Shown one piece after another: positions 10,021 to 19,431 of a DNA stretch of 64,000 nucleotides. Under the pieces are notes generated by a model, which was given only the letters and a program-made list of their open reading frames with translations, did no database searches and was not told where the DNA came from. Made by a program: the position numbers and the translations under genes. The stretch is from Chalciporus piperatus (lineage: Eukaryota > Basidiomycota > Agaricomycetes > Boletales > Boletaceae), in NCBI GenBank assembly GCA_038093975.1, contig JBBPTG010000044.1:1-64000 (forward strand), in the 5' to 3' direction. How positions within the stretch are numbered: position 1 is the first letter of the stretch; every line of letters begins with the position of its first letter.

Positions 10021-11187
10021 TCAAATGTTTAACCCGTAATGTCCAGGAGAACCGGTCATGTTTGCATATCCGACATCGTCGGTCGGATCATCTCCGTCAT
10101 AGAGAGTGGCGTCGTCGTCGTCGCGTGAATAAGTCTCACCCGAGATACGGGTATAGAGTGGAGGGGGGCGTCGAGCAGCTCGATTGGTATTCGTTGATCG
10201 GCGGGAACGGGAAGAGGGCGCAACAGGTGGCGTGGTTGTATGTCTCTGCCCACGCCTAAGTGGGCAACGACCTTGAATGTGACCGGGTGCCCAGCGGAAG
10301 CACGTGGGACACTGGTATACGGGACAGTGGATACGTATATGGCCCAGTCTGTGACATACGAAGCAGGCGTCATGGTACTGGGGATGTGAGGTGGATAGAG
10401 GTATGGTGCCAGTCCGTTGTCGTTGCGAGGTAATATGGTTGCGTTCTGCACGAAAGAACACTGCCTCTTCTTCATCGTTCAAAGGGGAGCTAGATGCGGA
10501 AGGCGTCGACGAGGGGAGGGATGAGGTAGAAACTCCGATGACAGGGATGGGGGATTGAGCCGCAGAGGCGGACTCTCTGAGGTAACGGTCTAGGTCGTCC
10601 AGAAACTCCGGCATCCGTAGCTCGTAGAGAGCAATGCTGAGGTTGGTAATTAAATCACCGTGGATAGTGCGGATGGAAGCAGCTTCTGAATGAGCTTGGT
10701 GAACCGTCGTCAGGGAAGGAGGAAGATTGGCGAGACGGGATGCTTGCAGGTAGGCGCGGTAAAGGGCGAAGAGGGGTGACCCCAGATCAAGGTGGGCTCC
10801 GATGGGTACCGAGAGTCGTGAGTCTAGCAAGAATTGGGACATGCGATCCATAACGGCATTATCCATCAACTCGTCGCGAAGACGATGGGCGGTGAGTGGT
10901 AGTTCAATGGGTAGGACTCTGACCGTGGGAGTAGCGGCAATATGCGTGGGGGCGTCTAGGTCTTCCTGCAAGATCGGCCATCCAGCGGAGTTTAATGGGA
11001 GACCGGTGGTATTCCATCCAGCCTCAGCGACGGTTGGGCTAGGGGGTTCTGGAGAGGAGGGACGAGTGGGTTGAATAGGTAGAGAACGAATAGGTAAGCC
11101 AGGGGGGTAAGTAGGAGAGGAAGAAGAACGGGACAGAGAAGAGATGGAAGACATAGTAGAGGACGAAGGGGTGGTAGGAGCGGACAT
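10021..11187 (-). CDS. Extra zinc-knuckle ORF downstream of pol
   Basis: A 388-residue open frame starts with an ATG only 4 bases after the pol stop (TAAGACCATG), an arrangement that suits termination-reinitiation. The N-terminus is Ser/Pro-rich (1-60). The middle (about 90-240) looks helical and gag-like. Residues about 275-310 form a double CCHC-type cluster, CFVCHRLGHIRIHCP followed by CPTCFRWAPGHIQGRCP. The tail is Arg-rich then acidic. Zinc knuckles of this kind bind nucleic acid. The element already has a gag with its own knuckle (CFRCRKAGHRSNACP), so this is a second, different nucleocapsid-like protein. No envelope-type signal peptide or membrane segment is seen. The stop is followed within 50 bp by the 3' LTR. 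Confidence 0.8.
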   Translation of the reverse strand: MSAPTTPSSSTMSSISSLSRSSSSPTYPPGLPIRSLPIQPTRPSSPEPPSPTVAEAGWNTTGLPLNSAGWPILQEDLDAPTHIAATPTVRVLPIELPLTAHRLRDELMDNAVMDRMSQFLLDSRLSVPIGAHLDLGSPLFALYRAYLQASRLANLPPSLTTVHQAHSEAASIRTIHGDLITNLSIALYELRMPEFLDDLDRYLRESASAAQSPIPVIGVSTSSLPSSTPSASSSPLNDEEEAVFFRAERNHITSQRQRTGTIPLSTSHPQYHDACFVCHRLGHIRIHCPVYQCPTCFRWAPGHIQGRCPLRRGQRHTTTPPVAPSSRSRRSTNTNRAARRPPPLYTRISGETYSRDDDDATLYDGDDPTDDVGYANMTGSPGHYGLNI

Positions 11188-11191
11188 GGTC

Positions 11192-14100
11192 TTAGCGGCG
11201 GGTTTTGCGTCTGACAGAAGATGGGGATCTTGGGGAAGAGGGGAAGGCGGACGGGTGAGCTTTTTTATAGTTTTCTAGGACTTCTGTGGCGTGGGTAAGG
11301 TCTGCTTCTTTAAGCCAGCGGTCTTCATCAGAAGAATATCCTTTCCAGCGGACTAGGTACGAGTGGCGCCCGGAAGAACCTCGGTGACGGAGAATTCTTT
11401 CAATTTCGTATTCCTCTTCGCCTTCTATTAGGTCAGGCGGTGGAGCGGGAAAGTTCGGTCCGTGGACGGGGTTTTCGCGATAGGGCGATAACAGAGAAGC
11501 ATGGAACACGGGGTGAATTCTCCACGTCTGTGGGAGACGGAGTCTGTAGGATAGCGGAGATAGGACTTGGGTGATGGTAAAGGGTCCTTCCCGTTTTGGG
11601 GCGAACTTTGGGGAAGTCAGGGATCGTTTGAGGTTCCTCGCTTCCAGCCAGACTTTGTCTCCTTTGGCGAACGGTTTGAACTTCTGTCGAGTTCGTGCAG
11701 CCATCACTTGTCTGGCGAGTTCGTGTGAGGCGAGCGCTTCGTCTCTGGCAGCGGTGAGAGAGTGGAGACGAAGTTCGACAGCGGGTAATGCGGAATCGGC
11801 GATCACCGCAGGAAGAGGACGGGGTTCATATCCCATCATGAGGTAGAACGGGGATTTGCCGGTGACAGAGTGGGGCCGATGATTGTGTGCAAATTCTGCG
11901 TGGGAAATGGAATCAGCCCAGGATATGGGGTTATCTCCGCAATAGATTCGAAGGTAAGTCTCAACTTCCTGGTTGACACGTTCAGTTTCTCCATCAGACT
12001 GGGGATGATAGGCGGTGGAAAGGGAAAGGTCATATCCGAGGATTCGTCCTAGTTCACGAGCGAATTCGGATGCGAATTGTGGTCCTCTGTCACTGATGAT
12101 TTTGTCGTAAAGACCGAATCTTAAGTAGACTTTGTGGAAAAAGAGGGAAGCGATCCCTTCGGCCGTGACGGTTTTCTTGGTAGGGCAAAGAATTACCCCC
12201 TTTGTAAGCCCGTGGTCGACCACGACCAACAGAGAATCAAAGCCATTGGAAATGGGTAGGTCGGTGATGAGATCACAGGACACTTGTTGGAATGGTTTAG
12301 AACTCTTTGAGGGTATTGGCATCAGAGGAGGGGTGGTTGGATGTGTGTTTGCCTTATTCTGTTGGCAAGTTGCGCATCCTTCTACGTATTTGCGAACGAA
12401 TTGGGCAAGTCCGGGCCACCAAAACTCAGCGGCGACTAATTGCCGAGTCTTGAGATAGCCAGGGTGGCCGGCGGTGGGATGATCATGGCATCGTTGGACT
12501 ACGGTGCGACGTAGGTCTTCATCCGGTGGGATGTAGACACGACCTTGATAGGTCAGGACGCCGTTAGTCATCTGCCAATCTGCCAGTCTAGAGCGGAAAG
12601 GTGCAGGGATGTCACCGTCAATGGCCTGCAACGCCGTGAGGAGAAACGGGTCGTCCTTGGAAAGATTGGAGATGTGATTGTTCATCGCAGAGTCAATGAC
12701 ACGGACGAATAGCGAGGGTGGTAGCAGAGTGGTACCCGCATTGTCATCGGCGTCAGTGGGGAAGTGATCAGCACGCCTAGATAAGGCATCGGGACCGGCG
12801 AGGGACGAGCCAGGGACGTGGATCATTTTTAAGTCAAAGTCGGCAAGGTCAAGGAGCCAGCGGGCTTGCCGACGGTTCAGGTTCTGGGGTTGGCGAAAGT
12901 AGGTCAGGTTTTTGTGATCGGTGAACACCTGGACGGGGAAGGGGGAGCCATGGAGGTAGTGCCGCCAGGTCTTTAGTGCGCGAATGACAGCAAGAAGTTC
13001 ACGATCGTAAATATCGTAATTTCGCTCTGCGTCACCGAAGGACTGGGAGAGATACGAACAGGGATGCCAATCGCCGTTGGCGTCGGTTTGGAGGAGTATT
13101 CCTCCAGAGGCAAATTTGGAGGCATCAGTCGCGATGGCGAAGGGTTTGGAGAGGTCAGGGAATCGCAGGACGGGTTTTGCCAAGAACATCAGTTTCAGGC
13201 GAGCGAAGGCATTTTGGCAGGCATTGGTCCAATCCCATCGATGGTCCTTTTTGGTTTGATCGATCAGAGGGCGAGCGACCAAAGAGTAGTTTGGGATAAA
13301 ACGTCGGTAGAAGTTGGCGAAGCCAAGGAATGAGCGAACTTCCTTAACGGTGGAGGGGATGGGCCATTGAGAGATGCCGTCAAGTTTGATGGGATCCATG
13401 GCAAGCTCTCCTGGGCGGACGATCATGCCGAGATATTCAACCTCGTTTACGGCAAAGTTGCATTTCTCCAAGCGAAGATGGAGATCTAGCTCCTGCATGC
13501 GCTCGAGAACTCGTTGGGTGTGAACAGTGTGAGTGGTGTCGTCGGGGGAGAAGATGAGAAGGTCGTCCATATAGATGACGAGCCATCCTTCAGCTATCAT
13601 GTCTCTAAAAGAGTCGTTCATGAAGCGTTGGAAGGTAGCCGGGGAGTTGTTCAGCCCAAAGAACATCACAGTCGGTTCAAAGAGGCCTTTGTGAGTGAGG
13701 AAGGCAGCTTTCCATTGGTGTCCGTCTTTGATACGGACATTATTGTAACCCCATCGTACGTCGAATTTGGTGAAGATCTTAGCGTCTTTGAGTTTGTCAA
13801 CGAGATCTCCAATAAGGGGAAGGGGGTAGGCGTCGCGGGTAGTGTGTTCATTCAGATATCGATAGTCCTGACAGGGTCGGAGTTTTCCGTCTTTCTTTTT
13901 GACAAAGAAGAAGGGAGATGCTTGGGGTGAATTGGAAGGACGTATCTTTCCGGTGCGAAGATTTTCTTCAAGGAAGTCTTCTGTGGCTTTTTTCTCGTCT
14001 GGGGATAGCGGATAGAGTTTCCCGATTTTGGGGACGAAGGATTCCTTCAGGTTAATCTCGTGGTCGTAAATTCGAGACGGAGGAAGGTGGCCGGCCGAAG

Positions 14101-14809
14101 GTTCGTCAAAAACCGAGGCGTATTTGGCGTATTCTCTCGGAAGGGTAGATTTAGGTTTGGCCAGCTCGGCCGCGATTGCAAGTTCCGTAGCTCTGGTGAG
14201 GCGAGCAACAACGTGGTTTGGGACAAAGCGTGAGCCGCAACGAATGATGCGGTTTAGGGTATGGTTTTCATAGGCGCGATTGAGGAAGGTGGATTCGGTC
14301 TCAGAATCTAGGTAGTCATAGAGTTGTTTGTCGATCTCCGGGGTTACATAGGAGTGTCGAGGGGGAGGAGTAGGTCGAGTGAAGAGTCGGTCATTGGTTT
14401 TACAGGCTGAAGCGTGCACAGCATATAACCTTTTTGACTCGTCGATAGATTCTGACAGTGAGAGGGTTCGTCGACGCCAATCGATGATTGGGTTAGCCTT
14501 TTCGAGCCATGGGAGACCTAGGATGACGTTTTCGTTTCCGCAGTTCATGACGTGGAAGGTTACTTCTTGCGCAAGTCCTTCGATGTCGAGGAAGAGGGTG
14601 GTGGTGAAGAGTATCATTCCGCTTTTGTTTGCGGTTTGGTCGACGTTTCGAACTCGAATGGGGTTTTCGAGTCGAGTGGTTGGGATTCGATTTTTACGTA
14701 CGAAGGCCCAATCGATGCAGGAGATGTCTGCGCCGCTATCAATGAGGGCGCGGGTTTCGACGGCTTTCATCGTGTGCGAGGGAACGATAATCTGTATGGG
14801 AATTTGCAT
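11192..14809 (-). CDS. pol: Gypsy chromovirus Pol polyprotein
   Basis: 1205 residues are open from the first ATG, and the frame stays open upstream to the gag stop at 14884, so the product is probably made as Gag-Pol. Domains in order: aspartic protease (ALIDSGADISCID, about 22-34); reverse transcriptase (PCQDYRYLNEHT; catalytic YMDDLLIF about 405); RNase H (FAIATDASKFASGGILLQ, TDHKNLTYF); integrase zinc-binding HHCC (GHPGYLKTRQLV ... CATCQQNK) and catalytic core (DLITDLP, SDRGPQFASEF, HPQSDGETERVNQ); C-terminal chromodomain (YEIERILRHRG ... YLVRWKGYSSDEDRW, about 1125-1178). The chromodomain and domain order place it among chromoviruses. All catalytic residues I can check are present and no internal stop is seen. 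The stop lies 4 bases before the extra ORF. Confidence 0.95.
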   Translation of the reverse strand: MQIPIQIIVPSHTMKAVETRALIDSGADISCIDWAFVRKNRIPTTRLENPIRVRNVDQTANKSGMILFTTTLFLDIEGLAQEVTFHVMNCGNENVILGLPWLEKANPIIDWRRRTLSLSESIDESKRLYAVHASACKTNDRLFTRPTPPPRHSYVTPEIDKQLYDYLDSETESTFLNRAYENHTLNRIIRCGSRFVPNHVVARLTRATELAIAAELAKPKSTLPREYAKYASVFDEPSAGHLPPSRIYDHEINLKESFVPKIGKLYPLSPDEKKATEDFLEENLRTGKIRPSNSPQASPFFFVKKKDGKLRPCQDYRYLNEHTTRDAYPLPLIGDLVDKLKDAKIFTKFDVRWGYNNVRIKDGHQWKAAFLTHKGLFEPTVMFFGLNNSPATFQRFMNDSFRDMIAEGWLVIYMDDLLIFSPDDTTHTVHTQRVLERMQELDLHLRLEKCNFAVNEVEYLGMIVRPGELAMDPIKLDGISQWPIPSTVKEVRSFLGFANFYRRFIPNYSLVARPLIDQTKKDHRWDWTNACQNAFARLKLMFLAKPVLRFPDLSKPFAIATDASKFASGGILLQTDANGDWHPCSYLSQSFGDAERNYDIYDRELLAVIRALKTWRHYLHGSPFPVQVFTDHKNLTYFRQPQNLNRRQARWLLDLADFDLKMIHVPGSSLAGPDALSRRADHFPTDADDNAGTTLLPPSLFVRVIDSAMNNHISNLSKDDPFLLTALQAIDGDIPAPFRSRLADWQMTNGVLTYQGRVYIPPDEDLRRTVVQRCHDHPTAGHPGYLKTRQLVAAEFWWPGLAQFVRKYVEGCATCQQNKANTHPTTPPLMPIPSKSSKPFQQVSCDLITDLPISNGFDSLLVVVDHGLTKGVILCPTKKTVTAEGIASLFFHKVYLRFGLYDKIISDRGPQFASEFARELGRILGYDLSLSTAYHPQSDGETERVNQEVETYLRIYCGDNPISWADSISHAEFAHNHRPHSVTGKSPFYLMMGYEPRPLPAVIADSALPAVELRLHSLTAARDEALASHELARQVMAARTRQKFKPFAKGDKVWLEARNLKRSLTSPKFAPKREGPFTITQVLSPLSYRLRLPQTWRIHPVFHASLLSPYRENPVHGPNFPAPPPDLIEGEEEYEIERILRHRGSSGRHSYLVRWKGYSSDEDRWLKEADLTHATEVLENYKKAHPSAFPSSPRSPSSVRRKTRR

Positions 14810-14883
14810 AGAGCGCTTTCGCGACTTTACAAGTACAGGTGCACACGTGACTGGGGAAGCTTGCGTCGGCAGAGCTTCCCGGT

Positions 14884-15792
14884 CTAAAAACCCTTTGTGA
14901 CAAAGGCTACTTTACGAACGGTGGTTTCATCCTCATCATCTATCTCGATCAGCGAGGGAATTTCTTCCTCAACCTTTTGAACCTTCCTCGGGGTTTTCTG
15001 GTTTGAGGAAAATTCTGGGCAGGCGTTGGACCGATGTCCAGCTTTCCTGCAGCGGAAGCAGAGTCCCTTCTCCTGGCAGCGTTTCCGCTCCTCAGGAGTG
15101 AGCTTGGAGATACGGATGGCGTCGACGTCCATGGCATTGGGATCTCTGGCGGGGGTAGAGTGATTGGCAGAGGAGAATGGACGGAAAGGCTTGGCGGGGT
15201 TACGATTGCGATTCGCGATTTCATTGGCATGTTCCCATTGAGTCTGGAACTGGGTGGTGCGTTTGTACCAATCCTCGATCGTGGTAGGGACGGTATCCAT
15301 GCTATTGACTCTTCTCATAAGGGAGATAGGTATCCCTGCGGAGAAATATCCGATTAGGACGTTGTTGTCGATGATGCCAGACAGGGCGACTTGGTTTTGG
15401 AAACTCGAAATAAATTCTGAGAGGGAAGGGGAATACTCTCCGTTCTTGAGAGGTTTCATGCGTTTGGTGGAAAGCCAGGCAACGGCATTTCCTACGGTAT
15501 CGTGATGTTTGAATGCCGTTTCGAAATCAGTGATAAATTGGGCCCAAGTGCCCATGGTGACGGTAGCGCCGGTGATGGCTTTGCGGCGGAAGGTGGCAGC
15601 CCAGGTGGCCGCTGATCCTTTAGACATGTAGGATAAGGCGAAGGCGATCTTCTTGGGATCTGTGTTGTATACGTCGCCGTTGACGGTGAGATAGAATTGG
15701 ATGGAATTCATCCAAGCGGTGCTTTTCTCGAAGGAGCTATCAAAGGCGTCCGGGGCTCCGATGCGGAGTTCAGTGGGTTTTGAGGACGACAT
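14884..15792 (-). CDS. gag: Gypsy Gag (capsid-nucleocapsid)
   Basis: The chosen ATG at 15792 starts MSSSKPTELRIGAPDAFDSS, typical of fungal gypsy Gag N-termini. The capsid-like part follows (AWMNSIQFYLTVNGDVY, WAQFITDFETAFKHHD, PLKNGEYSPSLSEFISSF), and near the C-terminus a CCHC zinc knuckle (CFRCRKAGHRSNACP). Length is about 302 residues. The frame is open further upstream through a Pro-rich stretch to the truncation point near 15985. The stop TAG directly follows a slippery heptamer, so ribosomes that shift back by one base continue into Pol. Confidence 0.9.
   Translation of the reverse strand: MSSSKPTELRIGAPDAFDSSFEKSTAWMNSIQFYLTVNGDVYNTDPKKIAFALSYMSKGSAATWAATFRRKAITGATVTMGTWAQFITDFETAFKHHDTVGNAVAWLSTKRMKPLKNGEYSPSLSEFISSFQNQVALSGIIDNNVLIGYFSAGIPISLMRRVNSMDTVPTTIEDWYKRTTQFQTQWEHANEIANRNRNPAKPFRPFSSANHSTPARDPNAMDVDAIRISKLTPEERKRCQEKGLCFRCRKAGHRSNACPEFSSNQKTPRKVQKVEEEIPSLIEIDDEDETTVRKVAFVTKGF
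14887..14893 (-). promoter_or_regulatory. Probable -1 ribosomal frameshift site, GGGTTTT
   Basis: On the minus strand the Gag frame reads AAG GGT TTT TAG. The heptamer G GGT TTT fits the X XXY YYZ rule, and the Gag stop is the next codon. The -1 frame then reads TTA GAC CGG and stays open through to the pol ATG at 14809 and beyond. This explains how Pol is expressed despite lying in another frame. A stimulatory pseudoknot was not worked out. Confidence 0.7.
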
Positions 15793-15988
15793 GGGATTTA
15801 CGAAGGTAGGGGGTATCTGATACGCTCCTGGTGCAAATGCGGGCGCGGGAAGGGAAGGAGTGGGGAAAGCTGGGGTTCGTGGGGGAGCAGGCGACACAGG
15901 GAACTGTGGAGCTCTTCGGGATATTGGGGTCGGTGACGGTGGTGTTGGTGACCTTGGGATGGTTACAGCTGAGGAAAATTCGTGGGAG

Positions 15989-16292
15989 AGGTGATCGTTG
16001 GCGAGGGCAATGGCCGAGTTGACAGGGCCCTCACCACCCACCTTGGCGTGAACGTGAAGTTCGCGACTGTCAACGAGGTCAGTTGTCATTCCGAAAATGT
16101 AGGACAGGGAAGAGCTCACCAAGTAGACCGAGCAAAGGGTCGTCTCGTTGGCGAGGGCAATGGCCGAGTTCAAGTTGACAGGGCCCTTACCGCCCACCTT
16201 GGCGTGAATGTGAAGTTTGCGGCTGTACGAGGTCAGCTTTCATTACGGAAATGTAGGACGGGGAAGCCCTCACCAAGTAGACCGAGCGAAGG
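15989..16292. repeat. Tandem duplication of a ~150-bp unit
   Basis: Copy one spans about 15989-16138 and copy two about 16145-16292. Both start CGTTGGCGAGGGCAATGG and end near CTCACCAAGTAGACCGAG. On the minus strand they encode two versions of a TDLVDSRELHVHAKVGG-like peptide. A more distant relative lies at about 740-860 in element 1. Confidence 0.8.
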
Positions 16293-16639
16293 AAGTGATT
16301 GAGCTGGACTGACCCGGACTGTTGGAAAATGCTGGGTTGTAGTTACCGCGACTCTCGGTGAAGTGTACCGGTCAGCGTTGGGGCCAAGAACGACGACACC
16401 GAGAATGTGAGGTGTTACTTCGAGGAGTGGCTTGGAGTGAAGGCAACGGGTCTTGCAGCCTGAGTGGGAGCGAGCGGCGTGTTCTAATTGCTTGAGCTTG
16501 TTGGGACCGAACAATTCAATCCGGCGACGGGAGTCGACGACGAGCAACGTTGTTGTTCAAGGAGCGAGGACGTTTGGACTTCAGCTGGAATATTATGTAA
16601 GCTCTTGGTAAGTTCACCGTACGTCAACCACAATTCCCA

Positions 16640-16760
16640 CAGCCCAACTTTCGACCCCCTTCAACTTTCGACCAAGGAAGCTGTCGTCCTCCTCAAGAGC
16701 CCTTAATGCCCACGCCCACGTACTCTCGCAAACGCCGTGCAGGAAAAGGAAAGGTGCGCC
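16640..16760 (+). pseudogene. Ribosomal protein L4 remnant
   Basis: Frames give TKEAVVLLKS, LNAHAHV and SRKRRAGKGKV, which align with the L4 block also present at 1820-1930. The flanking words (CCAACTTTCGACCC) are also shared with element 1. It is too short and shifted to be functional. Confidence 0.65.
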
Positions 16761-16844
16761 CTGGCCCATCATCATCTTCTCCTCGACTTGACTCAATGGC
16801 GGTGAGCTTTCCTCCGACGGCCCTCTGGGAGGCACTCGCAGCGT

Positions 16845-17043
16845 GGCACACACTCGCCCTCGTCCGTTCATAGCGTCCCTTATGCACCCGTTCCCCGCTC
16901 TCACCATTTCAACCCAATCACTCCTCCTGCCACTCGTTCTGTGGCCACACACTCGCCCTCGTCCGTTCATAGCGTCCCTTATGCACCCGTTCCCCGCTCC
17001 CACCATTTCAACCCAATCACTCCTCCTGCCACTCGTTCTGTGG
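16845..17043 (+). repeat. Near-perfect tandem duplication, ~97-bp unit
   Basis: Two adjacent units start with ACACACTCGCCCTCGTCC and end CCACTCGTTCTGTGG, differing by only a few bases. This points to a recent duplication inside element 2. Confidence 0.9.
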
Positions 17044-17509
17044 CAAAGACGCCGAGACGCCAGTCTCGCAACAACGATGACGACGACGACGGGCACACAG
17101 ACTCACTCGCCCGTTCACAGCGCCCCTTATGCATCCGTTCCGACGATGACGACGGGCACACACTCCCTCGTCCGTTACCACCGGAAACACAACCGATGTG
17201 CCCGCCGCCCTCCCTGCCCCGCAAACGCCGTGTATAAAAAAAATGGTACGCAACCGCCGTGATCCTCTCAGTCGAACGGCGACCACTAATGCCCAGACTT
17301 GCAGGTGTGCTGCTATCCTCTTTGCTGGTGTTGTCACTCTCGCCAAGTAGGTCGCAACAATCCCGTAAAGCAGTTTAGATATCATTGCTCTACTCGCTGT
17401 AATGACCTGCCTGTAAATACATTGTATTAATTTAATTTAATTTTTACAATGTTATATACTAATATAGATTTGTCTCTACTAGTCTTATTAATTGACCTGG
17501 GGATTTCTC

Positions 17510-18295
17510 GAGCACTGGAGTGCCGAGTGACTGAACTACTTGAATGACTTGTCAGACTTGTCAACTGGGCTACTGAATGACTGAGTGACTGGACTGCTGG
17601 ACTGCTGGAGCACTGAGCTCACTTGCCAACTGGACTACTGGGTTATTGGAGTGACTGGATTACTGACTGACTGGATTGCTGGATTACTGGATTACTGACT
17701 GACTGATTGACTGGATCACTGGATTACTGAGCTACTGGAATTGCTTGCCAACTGGGCTACTGGGCTACTGAACTACTGGATTACTGAGTGATTGGATTAC
17801 TGGATTACTGAAATCACTTGTCAACTGGGTTACTAGCCTACTGGATTACTGAAGTACTGGGCTACTGGGCTACTGGGCTACTGGATGACTGGAGCACTGG
17901 ATGACTGGAGCACTGCCACACTGAACTGACTGGGTGACTGGATGACTGGAGCACTGCCACACTGAACTGACTGGGTGACTGGACCACTGGACTACTAGGT
18001 GACTGAACTGACTGGATGATTGGAGCACATGGCCACTGGGCCACTGGGACTACTGAAATGACTTGGTGACTGAATGACTGGATGACTGGGACTACTGAAA
18101 TGACTTGGTGACTGGATGACTGGATGACTGAGACTACTGAGGTTACTGGAACACTGACTCACTGGACTACTGAATGACTGAGACTATTGGATGACTGGAA
18201 CACTTGGTTACTGGATGTCTGAGACTACTGGATGCCTGGGGCACTTGGCTACTGGCTCACTGGTCTGACTGGCTCCAGTCAGACAAGTAAGCTCC
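17510..18295 (+). repeat. ~10-bp-period minisatellite of element 2
   Basis: Variants of GACTGGATTACTGGGCTACT repeat for about 790 bp, of the same family and orientation as 2950-3975. A longer subunit (GGAGCACTGCCACACTGAAC) is duplicated around 17900-17970. Confidence 0.9.
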
Positions 18296-18329
18296 AGTCA
18301 TTTCAGACTTTTTACAGTCTTGCTGATGT

Positions 18330-19431
18330 CTCATTATCTGACTGGGGAGCGCCTCTGCCAGGTGCCCTTTGGAAATCTGTTGGGAGGCCAAGTGACCCGC
18401 ATGCCATTTGATCAGAGTGCCCTCTTCCCTCTCGAACGAAAATTCGACTATTCGCGGCGAACGGCGTGGTTCGGTGGAGCGCTCTGGTGAGTCCATATGG
18501 TCGCCGTTTTCGTTCGCGACGCCTGCGACGTTTTTCGACTCGCTCGACTCCCTCCCCGACTTTCTCACCTTGCCGACTCGACTCCCTGCCCCTTCGACTT
18601 CATCTGGGGGTTAACTGGGTGCGCACGACCGACGAGACTCGTCGTCGTCGTCACCCTTGGTCTTCGTCGACTCCGTGAGCAAGTTGGCGTCGATTCGCTC
18701 GACTTCACCATCTCCCCCTGGAGCAACGTGCTTTGGGGGTCTGTTGGTGAGTCGTCCTGTCCGTTTTCGTTCGCGTCGGCATCAACGGACACGTTCGCTG
18801 TCGTTGTGGCAGCGGTCTCGTCCGTGGATGTCTTCGCTTCGTTTTCTTGGGCTAATGGCCCCTCCATCTCGGTCTTTGATTGCGGCGGGAGGGAAGTCGA
18901 AGCATTTTCGTTCGCGTCGGCGTCAACGGACGCGTTTGCTGTCGTTGTGGCAGCAGTCTCGTCCGTCGAGACTCGTCGACGTCGACTCCGTGAGCAAGTT
19001 GGCGTTGATTCGCTCGACTTCACCATCTCCCCCTGGAGCAACGTGCTTTGGGGATCTGTTGGTGAGTCGTCCTGTCCGTGTTCGTTCGCGTCGGCATCAA
19101 CGGACGCGTTTGCTGTCGTTGTGGCAGCAGTCTCGTCCGTCGAGACTCGTCGACGTCGACTCCGTGAGCAAGTTGGCGTCGATTCGCTCGACTTCACCAT
19201 CTCCCCCTGGAGCAACGTGCTTTGGGGATCTGTTGGTGAGTCGTCCTGTCCGTTTTCGTTCGCGTCGGCGTCAACAGACGCGTTCGCTGTCGTTGTGGCA
19301 GCGGTCTCGTCCGTGGATGTCTTCACTTCGTTTTGAGCAGACGACGATACGGATGGTCTCAGCGCAGGCGTAATGGAGTGGTTGCACGTACCTTGAAAAA
19401 TGATACGAGTCATGGCACTGGGAAGAATCAT
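18330..19431 (-). CDS. Repetitive low-complexity protein, possibly transposon-derived
   Basis: From the ATG at 19431 a 288-residue frame reads MILPSAMTRIIFQGTC and then about 3.5 copies of a unit of roughly 58 residues (STDETAATTTANASVDADAN ... LLQGEMVKSSESTPTCSRSR). A second frame (18568-18257) carries a divergent version of the same motif (GVANENGDHMDSPERSTEPR, then RRSPRI), so splicing or a frameshift may join them. The unit is acidic and Ser/Thr-rich with Arg patches, and no enzyme domain is recognised. The 3' part runs into element 2 at 18326, so the original end is probably lost. It lies just inside the right arm of the 64-bp inverted repeat. Confidence 0.35.
18965..19312. repeat. Two 174-bp tandem units, with a third divergent unit upstream
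   Basis: The units at 18965-19138 and 19139-19312 are nearly identical. A third (about 18635-18830) is separated from them by an extra segment. The length is a multiple of three, so the repeat keeps the minus-strand frame open. Confidence 0.9.

Larger units (their letters stand above)
9508..15985 (-). mobile_element. Ty3/gypsy chromovirus, 5'-truncated
   Basis: On the minus strand the order is gag (15792-14884), pol with protease-RT-RNase H-integrase-chromodomain (14887-11192), an extra zinc-knuckle ORF (11187-10021), polypurine-like tract and 3' LTR (9975-9508). The 5' LTR and primer-binding site are missing: upstream of gag the sequence changes near 15985 to the chimeric repeat shared with element 1. 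All three reading frames are open, which suggests recent activity, but without a 5' LTR this copy cannot be complete. Confidence 0.9.
15986..18326 (+). mobile_element. Chimeric gene-fragment repeat with Helitron-like 3' end (element 2)
   Basis: The layout follows element 1: an unrecognised segment, ribosomal protein L4 remnants, an AT-rich joint (about 17400-17510), minisatellite, then the hairpin AGACT (18305-18309) with AGTCT (18316-18320), and CTGA (18323-18326) followed by T. It lacks the H+-ATPase pieces of element 1. Its left edge coincides with the broken 5' end of the gypsy element, so either the two were joined by deletion or one inserted into the other. Confidence 0.55.

Noticed and set aside
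13514..13930. Plus-strand open frame of 138 codons
   Set aside because: It is antisense to the reverse-transcriptase part of pol and has no motifs of its own.
17473..17482. TCTCTACTA-like word resembling a canonical Helitron 5' end upstream of the minisatellite
   Set aside because: It is preceded by G rather than A, and the corresponding place in element 1 reads TATCTCTGG, so the word is not conserved at an element boundary.
18497..19336. Plus-strand frame of 279 codons over the 174-bp repeats
   Set aside because: Because the repeat unit is a multiple of three, several frames stay open on both strands; the minus-strand frame has the better start and links to neighbouring coding-like sequence.
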